Translations under genes and position numbers: made by a program
The notes under the pieces: model-generated
The model's input: the letters and a program-made list of their open reading frames with translations, nothing else
What the model was told of the DNA's origin: nothing
The model's database searches: none
In this document: one piece after another, positions 12,248 to 22,235 of the stretch
Layout of the letters: the number at the start of each line of letters is the position of its first letter
How positions within the stretch are numbered: the first letter of the stretch is position 1
DNA from: Eretmocerus hayati
Lineage: Eukaryota > Arthropoda > Insecta > Hymenoptera > Aphelinidae
Direction: 5' to 3'
Assembly (NCBI GenBank): GCA_029851415.1
Contig: CM056742.1
Location: 110,796,246 to 110,860,245 of the forward strand
Length of the DNA stretch: 64,000 bases

Positions 12248-12287
12248 GCTCTCCCTCTTTCTCTCTCTCTCCCTCACTCTCTCTCTC
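12248..12287. repeat. TC-rich microsatellite between R1-clade copies A and B
   Basis: Interrupted TC repeat separating the truncated 5' end of copy A from the poly(A) end of copy B (poly-T on the plus strand). Confidence 0.85.
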
Positions 12288-12730
12288 TTTTTTTTTTTTT
12301 AAGGGGGTTAGAGGGCAAAATCTGCCTCAGGATCCCTCGGATCCGTCCCCAGACACCGGACTGGTTCAGCTTACGCGGACTACGCATAGCCCACGCAGGC
12401 CATACCAGGCGGGACACGGGCCCGGCCGTGTAATATCCCTCTCCCCTCGATGTCCGATACCTAGGGCATCGGGCAATCAAGAAGGAGATCCACCTGCATC
12501 TACCATCTCATCCCGGAACCGCGTGAGCATTACTCCAGGATGAGCGGCATGTCTCGCGCTTGATTGCGAGCGTTCCTCTTCTCCATCTTCTCTCTTCGGC
12601 CACTTGTCGGCATCTTCTATCTTCATTCTTCATTGTTCCCTCTCTTTCTTCTTTCTTCTCTCTCCTTTCTTCTTTCTTCCCTCTTCAGTGCATCAGATTC
12701 CTCCTGGAATCATTTGGGCCTCTTCTGTTT
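12288..12730 (-). mobile_element. R1-clade LINE copy B, 3'-UTR fragment only
   Basis: It starts (3' end) with a poly-T tract at 12288-12300, the plus-strand image of a poly(A) tail, and aligns almost base for base with 12749-13206 of copy C. Copy C has about 27 extra bases at about 12883-12909. The 5' truncation is at 12730 (tcttctgttt), followed at once by TC repeats. It has no coding content beyond the extreme C-terminus. Confidence 0.85.
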
Positions 12731-12748
12731 ACTCTCTCTCTCTCTCTG
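12731..12748. repeat. TC microsatellite between copies B and C
   Basis: A TC run of about 18 bp (actctctctctctctctg) lies exactly between the truncated end of copy B and the poly-T of copy C. Confidence 0.85.
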
Positions 12749-13168
12749 TTTTTTTTTTTTTTCAAGGGGGTTAGAGGGCAAAATCTGCCTCAGGATCCCT
12801 CGGATCCGTCCCCAGACACCGGACTGGTTCAGCTTACGCGGACTACGCATAGCCCACGCAGGCCATACCAGGCGGGACACGGGTTTGGGTGGGGCCCACC
12901 GAGAGGTGGGCCCGGCCGTGTAATATCCCTCTCCCCTCGATGTCCGATACCTAGGGCATCGGGCAATCAAGAAGGAGATCCACCTGCATCTACCATCTCA
13001 TCCCGGAACCGCGTGAGCATTACTTCAGGATGAGCGGCATGTCTCGCGCTCGATTGCGAGCGTTCCTCTTCTTCATCTTCTCTCTTCGGCCACTTGTCGG
13101 CATCTTCTATCTTCATTCTTCATTGTTCCCTCTCTTTCTTCTTTCTTCTCTCTTCCCTCTTCAGTGCA

Positions 13169-16100
13169 TCAGATTCCTCCTGGAATCATTTGGGCCTCTT
13201 CTGTTTCAATCGGCAGAGTCACTGTAATTCGCCTGCTTCGAGGCGCCTTCTTCCTCTCTTTCTCCTCTTTGCGGGTCATCACCAACTTGATGTATCCGGT
13301 GAGTCTATCCCATGTCTCCTGGTTGCGGAGCAAGTGCGGGACGAGATTCTCAGGTGTTAGTTGAGCACCCAGCCATTCATCCAGCTCGGCGCGCTCTCTC
13401 CGGGTGTCGCTGCACTTGAACAGGGCATGTTCGGCGTCATCCCATTCGTCCCCGCATGACTGACATGCTGGGGTCGTCCTCTTCTTGAACCTGGTTAGAT
13501 AGGAACCGGAGCAATCATGATCGCTCAGTGCCTGCGTCGTCCAGTAGTCCATCTCTCCGTGGGTGCGTTCCGCCCACTTGGCTACGTCACGGATCAGCCG
13601 GTGCGTCCATCTGCCGTTCGCAAATGGCGAATCCCACTCAGTTTGCCAATGCTCAAGGGTGGTTTCCTTCTCGTTGTCGCGGATGATCTCCTTCATCGTC
13701 GCAGTGAGTACTCGTTCGGCTCCGATCACTTTCTGGTGGTCCCAGATCCTCACTCGCTCCGTGACGAGCAAGTGGATGGGCGGTGTACTCGCCAATACGT
13801 AAGCCGCATCTCCTGACACGGTGCGGTAGGCACGGATACTCCTCAGGGCCGCTCTTCGGTGGACAGGCCCCATTCTCTTCTCGATGATGGTCTTCTCTAC
13901 TCTCTTCCCCCACACGTGTGCACCGTACAGCATGATGGAGGTAGTGACGGTGTTGAGAAGTGCGCGCCTCTTTTCCTTGGGTCCTCCGATATTCGGCATA
14001 AGCCGCTGGAGCGCCGCACCGACCTTGCTCGCCTTCTGGGCGGCTTCCTGGATGTGCTTCTTGAACGACCACTTGTCGTCGAGCCATACACCGAAGTATT
14101 TCAGCTCTGTCTTCCGTGGAATCTCTTGCCCGTTGATATAAAACCGGGGTAAGTCAAACTTCCTACGCCTTGTGACCACGATTGCTTCGCACTTCTTGAC
14201 AGCGAGCTCCAGAAGCCTGCTAATCATCCACTCGTAGACTCGGGCCAGCGCTTCGTTCGCGCGTCTACCCAAGAGTTCCTCGTTGTCAGCCCATACTATG
14301 AGTCCCGCGTCGTCCGCGAAAGCCACTATTATCACTCCTTCTGGCAGTTCGATAGACAGTAAGCTGTCATACTGGGTGTTCCAGTTGAACGGTCCGGAGA
14401 CCGATCCCTGTCCGATTCCGGCGGACAGTACCCGAATCTCTTGTCCCTCGTCGGTGTCGTACACGAGGGTCCTGTTCCGCAGGTAGTCACTCGTGACGGC
14501 TAGTAGATAGGGGGAAACTTTACCTGCTTGGGATTGATAGACTCGCTCTCAGCTCGCGCAGTTGAATGCGTTCTTTATGTCCAACGCAATGATGGCACAG
14601 AATCCTCCTCTTCCTTGGTATGGGTACCCTACCGACGCGTGAACCCGTTCTTGGACCGCCTCGATCGCGTGCACAGTGCTCCGTCCCTTCCGGAACCCGA
14701 ATTGCATTGGTGATAGCCCACCGCCTTCTTCGTATGCTTGTTCCACCCTGTTGAGCACCATCCTCTCGTACATTTTCCCGATATTATCGAGCATGCTGAG
14801 AGGGCGTTGACCTCCTTGACCCTTAGGTATCAGGACCAGCTTCTGGCGTTTCCACTTGTCCGGGAAAGTTCCCGCGCTCAGACAGATGTTGAAGAGGTCG
14901 AGGAGTAGATCTGGCTTGTATTTAGAGACCAGTTTCAGAGCCTCGTTTGGGATGCCATCCAGGCCAGGGGCCTTGCCGTTCGGCATTCTCTTCGCCGCTA
15001 TGAGTAGCTCTTGCATAGTGAAGAGCGGGATGGGGTCTTCGCTCTCCGTGGGGAATGTAACTCTGGGTTCTCCTGCTGGGAAGAGGTCTTCCACGATGGT
15101 GCGCAATGTTGCTGCATCGGTCGGTGCTGGGTTGCCCCTCCGGGGTCGGACCTTTGACATGACCACGCGATATGGCGTGCCCCAGGGGTCTTCGTTAACC
15201 ATGTCGCACAGTTCACCCCAGCACTTCTCTTTGCTCCTCCGGATGGCTAGAACGAGAGCCTTCTTTGCTTCTTTGTACGCTCTGTCATCTTCCGCCAGCG
15301 ATGGTCGTTGCAGCTTCCTTGATCGCCATGCGGTCCTCCTTTTCTTGTTGCTCGTTCTTCGTAGAGCCTTGATCTCATCGGTGATCCAGTACTCTGGTTT
15401 CCTCCAGAAACATGGTGTTGTCCTGCGAAGCATCGAGGCGTCGCAAGCTCTCGTGATGGCGGATGTTACCATCGCCACAGCCTCGTCCGAGGCGGAGTTC
15501 ATCGGGAGATCTTCGACTGTTTCTATCGATTCCCGGAATTTTCCCTCGTCCAGCTTCCGTACCTGCCACCCCGTTGGTCGCGGTCTGCGTGTCGTCTGTC
15601 TCTGTCCGTCAGTCCTAAGTCGAAACCGAATATGTCGATGGTCACTCAGTGTTTCCGTGTCCAGAACTTCCCACGATGTCATACGTCCCATGAGCGACGG
15701 GCTCATGAACGTCAGGTCGAGGACTGATGATGAACCTGCCTCCCGGGACCGAGTGTCGTGCCGGTAATAGGTGATAACCCCCGTCTCGTTCGCGAGCACT
15801 AATCCCAATGCCTCCATGGCATCAGCGAGTATTACCCCCCGTCTATCGCGCGGCCCCCCGCTCCAAGTCGGTTCCTTGGAGTTGAAATCTCCCGCGATTA
15901 TAACTGGGCCCCCCCATCGCCTCACATCCTCTTCTAGGTCGTGGAGCTCGTCTTCAAATTCGTGCGTCTTGAGCGACGGCGAGTAGTAGCAGCTGTACAC
16001 AGCTGTGCCCCCTATGGTCTTTCGAGCATAACCGCGGCCACTAACAGCTGGTTCAGTCTCGCGCATCGCGAGATTCGTGATCTGAATTACAGCGGTCCCC

Positions 16101-16249
16101 CAGTGATCGAATGTCGAACGGGAAAGTTCGCGCTTCTGAGGCGGTTCAGAGATGATCAGAACATCGATACCCCCTTCTCTGGCGGCAGTGTGTAGGAGGT
16201 CACAAGCGTCCCCGCTTCTCCTGAGGTTGGCTTGAATGAAGTAAGCCAT
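13169..16249 (-). pseudogene. R1-clade ORF2: endonuclease, reverse transcriptase, CCHC finger
   Basis: The likely start is the ATG at 16249 (MAYFIQANLRRS), giving about 1026 codons; the frame stays open further upstream to 16477. The N-terminal endonuclease shows IIAGDFNSKEPTW, VLDLTFMS and SDHRHIRF. RT shows PNGKAPGLDGIPNE, QFGFRKGRSTVHA, motif A ALDIKNAFN and the catalytic VAFADDAG. The C-terminal finger is C-x2-C-x8-H-x4-C (CQSCGDEWDDAEHALFKC). A single in-frame TGA at 14549-14551, just after RT motif A where Trp is usual, separates two long open parts (14549-16249 and 13169-14464). The enzyme nicks target DNA and primes cDNA synthesis there. One stop codon is the only defect seen. Confidence 0.85.
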
Positions 16250-18161
16250 TTCTTCCCCCCCCCCTGCGTTTATATGTCGCCCTCGCGTTTTGGTAGGCTG
16301 TGCAGTTGCTGGAGCCCGACCTGTGGTCAGATCTGGTTCCGATAGCCACGCAGCTGAGGTATTTTGGTTTCTCTTTACAGGTAGCGGCGAGGTGTCCTGG
16401 TTCACCGCACTGGAAGCAGAGTTTCGGTTGACGTTCCTCTGCCTTCTCTTTTTTGCAGCCTGAGGCCTTGTGGCCATACTCTAGGCAGTTATAACAGCGT
16501 GGGATGCCTCCCTTCTCGCGGATTCTCACTCTGCTCCATCCCACCTTAGGTTCTTTCCAGTCCAGGAGGCGGTGAGCGAGCCTCGCTGGGATGGACACAA
16601 CCGCTGTTTGGGTGCTTCGGGAGCCGTTTCGCAGGCTCTTGACTATTATGGCTCCATCCTCGTTTTCTGGTAGGGCCTTCGCGAGGTCCTTCTGCACTTT
16701 AGTTTTGTCGACATCGTAGTTGACTCCGAGAACCTCGAGGGTCATGCTATTTGCGAGGCAGTGGACGGCCCCTTCTTGCCCGACGACTGGTGTCAGAGCC
16801 GCTTTGATGGCTGCAGCGTCGGTGCCCTTCCTCAGTTCAATGAGGATTTGTCCTTCCTGTGTTTTGCGGATGCCCGTGACTTTAGAGCCCACTTCTTCAT
16901 TAAGGTCATCCGTCTTTATCTTGCGCAGCATATCTGCGTAGCTTAACCCACCTTGGTTTGCCGTGACGAGAACGGCGTCGGATTTCGCTCTTCTTGGCTT
17001 CATCTTTGCCTTCTTCCCAGCGGTGTTACTTGATCGACCGCTTTTCTTTGCCCTCTTCGTATTTCTCTTAGAGACCACTTCCTGCCAAGGCCCGTCCTGC
17101 TTGGGCCTATTAGGAGTCGATGTCGAGCGCGGTGTTTCGAGGGCTCCCGATGGATGTCCGCGTCGCGTCCTCTTCGTATCGTGCTGTTTCCCTTGTCGCG
17201 ATTCCGGTTTATTCGCCCCCCTTCTCTGTGTGCCGCTTTCCGACGCGGCTTGCCCAGAGGGCTGCGCACTCCTCTTCATTTTTAGGGTCTTCTCCGCTTC
17301 GAGAAGTGTGGTCTCGAAAGCCGCTCTCTTCCCTTTGTCTGCCGCAAGTAGGCCTTCGAGAGCGTGGCCAATCTTCTTGAGCTCTTCCATGTCGCCCCGA
17401 GTTCCTTCTGGGATGTTGGAGGCAGACTCGGCTATCCCTATGACCAAGTTCAGGTGGTCGAGGAGAAGATGAGTCTTCTCCTCCATCTGTTCTCGGCACA
17501 TTTTCAAGTCCCTCCATCCTTCCATTAGATCGGGAGCCTTGTCTCCACTTCTTTGTCGACTGGCCTTCTCAGGTGTGGGGAACCGATCGATGTTCATATC
17601 CTCCGGTGTTTTTTGACCTTTTTCGAGTCCACGGTCACAGTCCTTGGATGTCAGGGTGTCTTCTGACTTCTGGGACTCCGTGGTGGTGTTAGAGTCCCCT
17701 AAATCCGAGCTGGAATCGGCGGTATCGTCTCCCTTGTTCTTGTCTTGCGTAAGCTGGATCTTTATAGCGGGGTTGATCTTCATAAGCTTGTCTGCCGCCG
17801 CTTGCGCTTCTGCAGCAACCTTCGCGTTCTTTTCTTTTTGGCTCAAGAATGTGAGCTTCGATTGTTTCAGCGTTCGCTTATCTACTTCCTCACCCAGACC
17901 CTTTCTCTTCCTGCTGTTCGGGGTGAGGTCTACTCCTTCCTGGTGTTGGTCCTTTCCTCCAACTATCTTCGCCAGAGGCGTATTTCCATCGCTTGTAGCT
18001 TTACGCGTGAGTCCACCAGCCAAGTGTGCCACTGGTAGCGCGCTTTGCATCGTTGGGCCCCCCCCCAAGATCCGAATGGGGCCCCGCTTTACTTGGGGAA
18101 TTCTTGCCGTCAATGCTGGACATCTTCTTCTTTCTTCTTTTTCCAGGGCCTGGAATCGCAT
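16200..18161 (-). CDS. R1-clade ORF1 (Gag-like, zinc knuckles)
   Basis: A 653-codon open frame. The N-terminal two thirds are charged and low-complexity, followed by a segment rich in the alpha/beta pattern seen before the knuckles in R1-type Gags. Then come CYNCLEYGHKASGC, CFQCGEPGHLAATC and a third, partly degenerate knuckle ending in DHRSGSSNC. It should bind element RNA and target the RNP. It overlaps the ORF2 start by 50 bp. The first ~37 codons look unnatural. A second ATG at 18123 in another frame gives a better N-terminus (MSSIDGKNSPS) that would join the main frame through a one-base change in a run of nine G on the coding strand (18058-18066). The true start is therefore uncertain. 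Confidence 0.8.
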   Translation of the reverse strand: MRFQALEKEERRRCPALTARIPQVKRGPIRILGGGPTMQSALPVAHLAGGLTRKATSDGNTPLAKIVGGKDQHQEGVDLTPNSRKRKGLGEEVDKRTLKQSKLTFLSQKEKNAKVAAEAQAAADKLMKINPAIKIQLTQDKNKGDDTADSSSDLGDSNTTTESQKSEDTLTSKDCDRGLEKGQKTPEDMNIDRFPTPEKASRQRSGDKAPDLMEGWRDLKMCREQMEEKTHLLLDHLNLVIGIAESASNIPEGTRGDMEELKKIGHALEGLLAADKGKRAAFETTLLEAEKTLKMKRSAQPSGQAASESGTQRRGANKPESRQGKQHDTKRTRRGHPSGALETPRSTSTPNRPKQDGPWQEVVSKRNTKRAKKSGRSSNTAGKKAKMKPRRAKSDAVLVTANQGGLSYADMLRKIKTDDLNEEVGSKVTGIRKTQEGQILIELRKGTDAAAIKAALTPVVGQEGAVHCLANSMTLEVLGVNYDVDKTKVQKDLAKALPENEDGAIIVKSLRNGSRSTQTAVVSIPARLAHRLLDWKEPKVGWSRVRIREKGGIPRCYNCLEYGHKASGCKKEKAEERQPKLCFQCGEPGHLAATCKEKPKYLSCVAIGTRSDHRSGSSNCTAYQNARATYKRRGGGRNGLLHSSQPQEKRGRL

Positions 18162-18375
18162 GCTGGCCGACCCCGGACCAGACCAGCACGGGTGTGGTGT
18201 GTTGTGTGATGCATGTTCTGTATAATGTTGGTATGTCTGTGTAATGCTTGAGCAAGCGTAAGTATGGTGCGTGTAGAGTGTAGTGTGTGTGTTAGTGTGA
18301 GTGTAGGACTCGGGTCCGGAGGGGCGTCACTCCCTCAAGCTCCAAGTGCAACCCTAAGGTCACACCCAAAGCCCC
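18162..18375 (-). other. 5' UTR of R1-clade copy C
   Basis: Non-coding sequence between the inferred 5' end of the element (near the TSD of copy D) and ORF1. The plus strand is GT-rich (gtgtagtgtgtgtgttagtgtg near 18280-18300). It is expected to hold an internal promoter, but no motif is recognisable. Confidence 0.45.
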
Positions 18376-18390
18376 CTACGGGGTCTCTCT
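18376..18390. other. Target-site duplication of R1-clade copy D, left
   Basis: ctacggggtctctct at 18376-18390 recurs exactly at 18731-18745, directly bracketing copy D. The duplicated site includes the edge of the TC microsatellite. Confidence 0.85.
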
Positions 18391-18730
18391 TTTTTTTTTT
18401 TTTTTTTTAGGTGGTTGTAGGGTGAATACGCTGCGACGTGGCCACAGAGAGGTTCCGGACGGACAATTACGCCTGGCCGATACTTCTCAAGGCTTCCGGA
18501 CTGGATTCCGCATCGATGCGGCCATCCGTACCAGATAAACCCTCTCTCCCTTCCCCTTTGGCGCTGGCCATCGGAGAAGGGAGAGATCCACCAACTTACC
18601 AATCCGGACCCGGCACCGCGTGAGCATTACTTCAGGACCGGTGGCGTCTCGCGCTCAGGATCGAGCGTCCCTCTTCTCACGACTCGCAGGTGTTGTTTCT
18701 CCTCCTTCGATCTTCTTCCATGTCTTCATT
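18391..18730 (-). mobile_element. R1-clade LINE copy D, 340-bp 3'-UTR fragment
   Basis: It starts with a plus-strand T run (18391-18408, the poly(A) tail) and aligns with the 3' UTR of copy A (10755-11100), sharing blocks such as aatccgg and gcgtgagcatyacttcaggaccgg. It is flanked by a perfect 15-bp duplication. The fragment is severely 5'-truncated and non-coding. It inserted at the junction between copy C and its TC microsatellite. Confidence 0.88.
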
Positions 18731-18736
18731 CTACGG

Positions 18737-18737
<1 letters not shown>

Positions 18738-18825
<88 letters not shown>
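18738..18825. repeat. (TC)n microsatellite, about 88 bp
   Basis: A perfect TC run, the longest in the window. It separates minus-strand R1-clade copies on its left from a plus-strand CR1-like LINE on its right and is probably the remnant of the original target of both. Confidence 0.95.
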
Positions 18826-18826
<1 letters not shown>

Positions 18827-20565
18827 GCGAAACACGCACGTCTCGTCTTATTCCTCTGAGTTCCGAATCAGACTTCAATGCGCTGTCTCGTCGCCTCCCA
18901 TCTGCAAACTGACTATCTCTCAAGAAACCCCTTTGCTCAAACCACTCTAGTTTCATACGAGTTGCTTATGCCAATGTGAACGGACTAAGGTCTCACTTAA
19001 ATTCAATTTCATCTCACTGCCTTGAGAGTTCATATGATATTTTTGCAGTAACAGAAACCTTTCTGAAAGATCGTGATGCGGAGGGTTTATTAGAAATTGA
19101 AGGTTATAATTTCGTAAGGTTGGATAGAAGTGGTAAACAAGGGGGTGACGTGGAGATTTATATGAGAAATGAGTTCACATTGACCATTTCTTCACAATCT
19201 GATCCTCAGTTTGATGACTCCCCCGAATTTATAATGGCTGGGAAAGGCTCCTGTGATCAGAGAATTCTTTCCTCATTTGTCTATCGTCGTCCCCATGGCT
19301 TGTACCCTGAAGAATTTTTTCGAATCATCACCCCACTACTCGGCAAATACTTCAATATTATTATAACTGGAGATTTTAATGCTGACTTGCTCAATGAGAA
19401 GCATGACGCAGAGTATCTCCGGAAGGAAATCGAGTCACGTTCCCTCCATTTAGTCCCTTCTGACGCTACTCACCACACTTTTTGCAAAGATAAACCATCA
19501 TCTCATACATGGCTCGACCTATTCATCACCGGATCTGCATCTGCTGTTCTTAATTATGGAAAATCAGATGCTCCTTTCATTGCTGGGCACGATATCATTG
19601 ATCTGAACTTCTTCTTTTACAAACCTCCCCACGCACAGAAGCAAATCAAAAGTCGGAGTATGAAAAATGTAAATAGTAATCTTATCCGCTCTACCTTGCA
19701 AGATAAACTATCCTCGGTCTTTGTAGAATCAGATCTCCAATCTAATCACACAGTAAACGAAGATGTAGACTTCCTCTTTGGAACTATATTGGAGACATTT
19801 GATGCGATCGCACCCATTAGAGGAATCCATATCTCGACAAGAAGAAAACCATGGGTCACAGTTAAAATTAAAAATCTCATGCGAGAGCGTGATCGCTGTT
19901 ACAAGAGAGGTAAGCACCTCGATTCTTCTCCTCTATATGAACGTTTTCTGTCACTGAGAAGAGACATCTCGAACAAACTTGACTCAGCAAAAAATTCGTA
20001 CATCACGTCGCGGCTCAATGATGCTGTTGATTCAAGATCGAAGTGGTCGGAGATCAGGAAGCTTGGCTTATCGAAGTCGCAGTTCCCTTCTACTTTTTTG
20101 TACTTCACCGCAGACACACTAAATGAATTCTACGCTACTATAAACTGCAAACCTCTGCCGGGAAATACTATTACCGCACAAAATTCCCTGCTAGAGCCAC
20201 AAACAAGCCAAGAGCTTCTTTCCTCTTTTGAAAATGCTACGGAAACTGCTGTCTTAAGCGCCATCATGTCATCCACTCCCAGATCCATCGGACTAGATGG
20301 CATCTCGACGGAAATATTGAAGAAATCAGCACCCTCTATAGTATCTCACTTAACAATCTTTTTCAACAGGATTATTGACACAACAAATTTCCCTTCGGTG
20401 TGGTCCAAAACTCTTCTCATGCCACTGCTCAAATCTAAGAGCCCTACAACTCCGTCTGATACTAGACCGATTTTGAAACTATCTGAGGTGTCCGAAATCT
20501 TTGAGAAACTCCTACACCAGCAGCGTATAAGCCATATAGAGAAAAATAGACTGCTCAACATTTTG
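18826..20565 (+). mobile_element. CR1-like LINE, truncated at both ends
   Basis: It begins directly after the TC run with coding sequence that leads into an endonuclease and ends abruptly inside the RT fingers near 20565, where BEL integrase coding begins. LINEs are commonly 5'-truncated; loss of the 3' half is unusual and points to a later deletion that also removed BEL gag-pol. Confidence 0.75.
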
Positions 20566-20781
20566 AATTTTCTTTGCCTCGTGGCGTGTGCTACTCACCT
20601 CGAATTGGTGAATAACTATTCCATCCCGACCTTCTCGAACGCGCTCGATCGCTTCGTATCACGTCGTAGACTACCGTCCGACATATATTGTGACATTGGT
20701 GAGAATCTTGTAGCCACCAATTGGGAACTGCGATCGAACTACGAAAAATCATCCAAGATCCATCCCTTCATGCCCGTCTGA
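18976..20781 (+). pseudogene. Chimeric frame: LINE endonuclease + RT fingers fused to BEL integrase
   Basis: One uninterrupted 601-codon frame. Residues ~1-230 are a LINE endonuclease (TETFLKDRD, TGDFNADLL near 133, HTWLDLFITG, GHDIIDLNF). Residues ~240-520 are the linker and the start of RT (SIGLDGISTEILKK, DTRPILKLSEVSEIFEKLL). At about residue 530 the sequence switches to a BEL/Pao integrase core (THLELV, then the second catalytic Asp in CDIGENL). The frame is intact across the junction, but RT lacks motifs A-C and the integrase lacks its first catalytic Asp. It is most simply read as a deletion junction. No sign of selection can be judged from one copy. Confidence 0.7.
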
Positions 20782-21263
20782 CCGCCGAGAGAATTAGTTG
20801 GCACTTCTCATCTCCATCATACCCACATTTTAGAGGTCTGTGGGGAGCCAGGATGAAAAATGTAAAATTACACCTCGGAAGAATTTTTGGTACGCATACC
20901 CTCACAATTGATGAATTTCAAACGATGTTGTGTGAAGTAGAATAATAGAATGTTGTTTGAACTCGCGACCAATAGCACCTCTGAATGATGATCCTGAGAG
21001 TTTCTCAGCTCTTACACCCGAGCATTTTCCGATTGGTAAGCCACTAAAAGCTGTGCCCGCTCTATCCCTTCTGGATATTTCAGAATCGAGACTTACTCGA
21101 TGGCAGTTGGTGCGTCGATTAACAAGTTCGCTGCGACGGTGAAAACCGGCATTCCGTCCCAGAGTGCGAGAGAGTACAAACGAGTGATTTTGCACCTATA
21201 ATCATCAAACCTTTGGATTTGTGATGAGTGTAGTATGTATATACAAGAAATCTAAGAACTTCC

Positions 21264-21287
21264 GCGGGTCCCACCGGTGGGACCCGC
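21264..21287. repeat. 24-bp perfect palindrome (gcgggtcccacc half-site)
   Basis: The half-site gcgggtcccacc is followed by its exact reverse complement. Imperfect relatives lie at 21986-22005 and 22028-22049 within the same element. These may be subterminal binding sites or the relics of smaller elements. Confidence 0.75.
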
Positions 21288-22050
21288 AAAAATTTCTATC
21301 GTGCAATGGGGCATGGAGTGAATGATCGAACTACCAAAATTAGTGATCCTAAGATGTAATTTTCAGCTTTTCGGGAGCATTCGTTGATTTCCCGGTACTA
21401 TTTAGGTAATTCGCGAGCATGGCCTGAATTGGGAGCTCTTGTCTCGTAAGAACCGCGGATTGCAATTGTGATCCACGCGAGTATGATTTTCTATCCTCGT
21501 GAATCCACCAGACACAGCTGCTCATTCGAGATACTCTTCAACTTCTCTGGATACAAAAAGTTCCTCATACGCGGAGAGACAAAATAGATTGAGAAGAGAG
21601 GAAATACAGTTGCTATGTCAACTATTTGGTCAGTTTGCCTCGTGGTCATTTCGCGTCTAAATTTCTGAACTTGGCTTCATCTCGCTCAACTTACGCGTAC
21701 TTGTCTCATTTTGTAGCTTTTGACGTAAGCTTTCGAATTAGCTAAGATACGTTGTGGAATATTCAAACGGACATGATATATTCACAATTTACTTGCTATT
21801 TTTATGTTATTCATCGACATTGCCACGAAAATTGAGTTTTTATGGCGTGCTCGAACAAATCAAGTCCGATCCCTAAACTGGCCCGTACGCATGTTCTTGG
21901 CATCGAATATAGTGAGTAAAAACCGTTACAGAAGCCATTGGATGTGTCTACGTTGTTTGGTGCACACTAGAGCCCGAACAAAAATGGGTCCCAACCGTGG
22001 GACCCGTCGCACACAAAAGAGGACGCTCGGGTCCCACCATTGGGACCCGT

Positions 22051-22235
22051 CGCACAGTGGGGCCAAGGAGTTTGTGAAGGATTCGCCATTACGTGAATTT
22101 GCAATCAATCGACATATGCGCAAACAGAGGACTTTTGGATGAATGAGAACAACCTCCTGCGTCTGCGCATATGTCGATTGGTTCCAGATTTACGTAAAGG
22201 CGAATTATTCAAGAACTTCTTGGCCCCACTGTGCG
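22051..22235. repeat. Long hairpin at right end of piggyBac-like element
   Basis: Arms 22051-22130 and 22153-22235 are reverse complements with scattered mismatches and small gaps (core gcgcatatgtcgatt, outer cgcacagtggggcc). The loop is about 22 bp. The outer part of the right arm runs into the terminal inverted repeat. Confidence 0.8.

Larger units (their letters stand above)
12749..18375 (-). mobile_element. R1-clade LINE copy C, essentially full length (5.6 kb)
   Basis: From 5' to 3' on the minus strand it has a 5' UTR (18375-18162), ORF1 with zinc knuckles, overlapping ORF2 (endonuclease, RT, CCHC finger), a 3' UTR of about 400 bp and a poly(A) tail (plus-strand T run 12749-12762). The two-ORF layout, the ORF1 knuckles and the C-terminal CCHC finger after RT are those of the R1 clade, which contains many site-specific LINEs. 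The poly(A) end abuts TC/GA repeats. Only one nonsense codon was found in ORF2, so the copy is comparatively young. The exact 5' end is inferred from the TSD of copy D, which inserted at that junction. Confidence 0.85.

Noticed and set aside
12560..13360. Plus-strand open frames with hydrophobic runs over copies B and C
   Set aside because: They lie antisense to R1-clade 3' UTR and ORF2 and arise from pyrimidine-rich tracts.
8598..14551. Many Trp codons turned to TGA/TAG as evidence of G-to-A hypermutation
   Set aside because: Transitions can create stops only from Trp, Gln and Arg(CGA) codons, so this pattern is expected from neutral decay; C-to-T derived stops are also seen in the same window.
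18620..18956. Serine/leucine- or Arg/Glu-repeat proteins across the TC tract
   Set aside because: These are simply translations of the (TC)n microsatellite on either strand.
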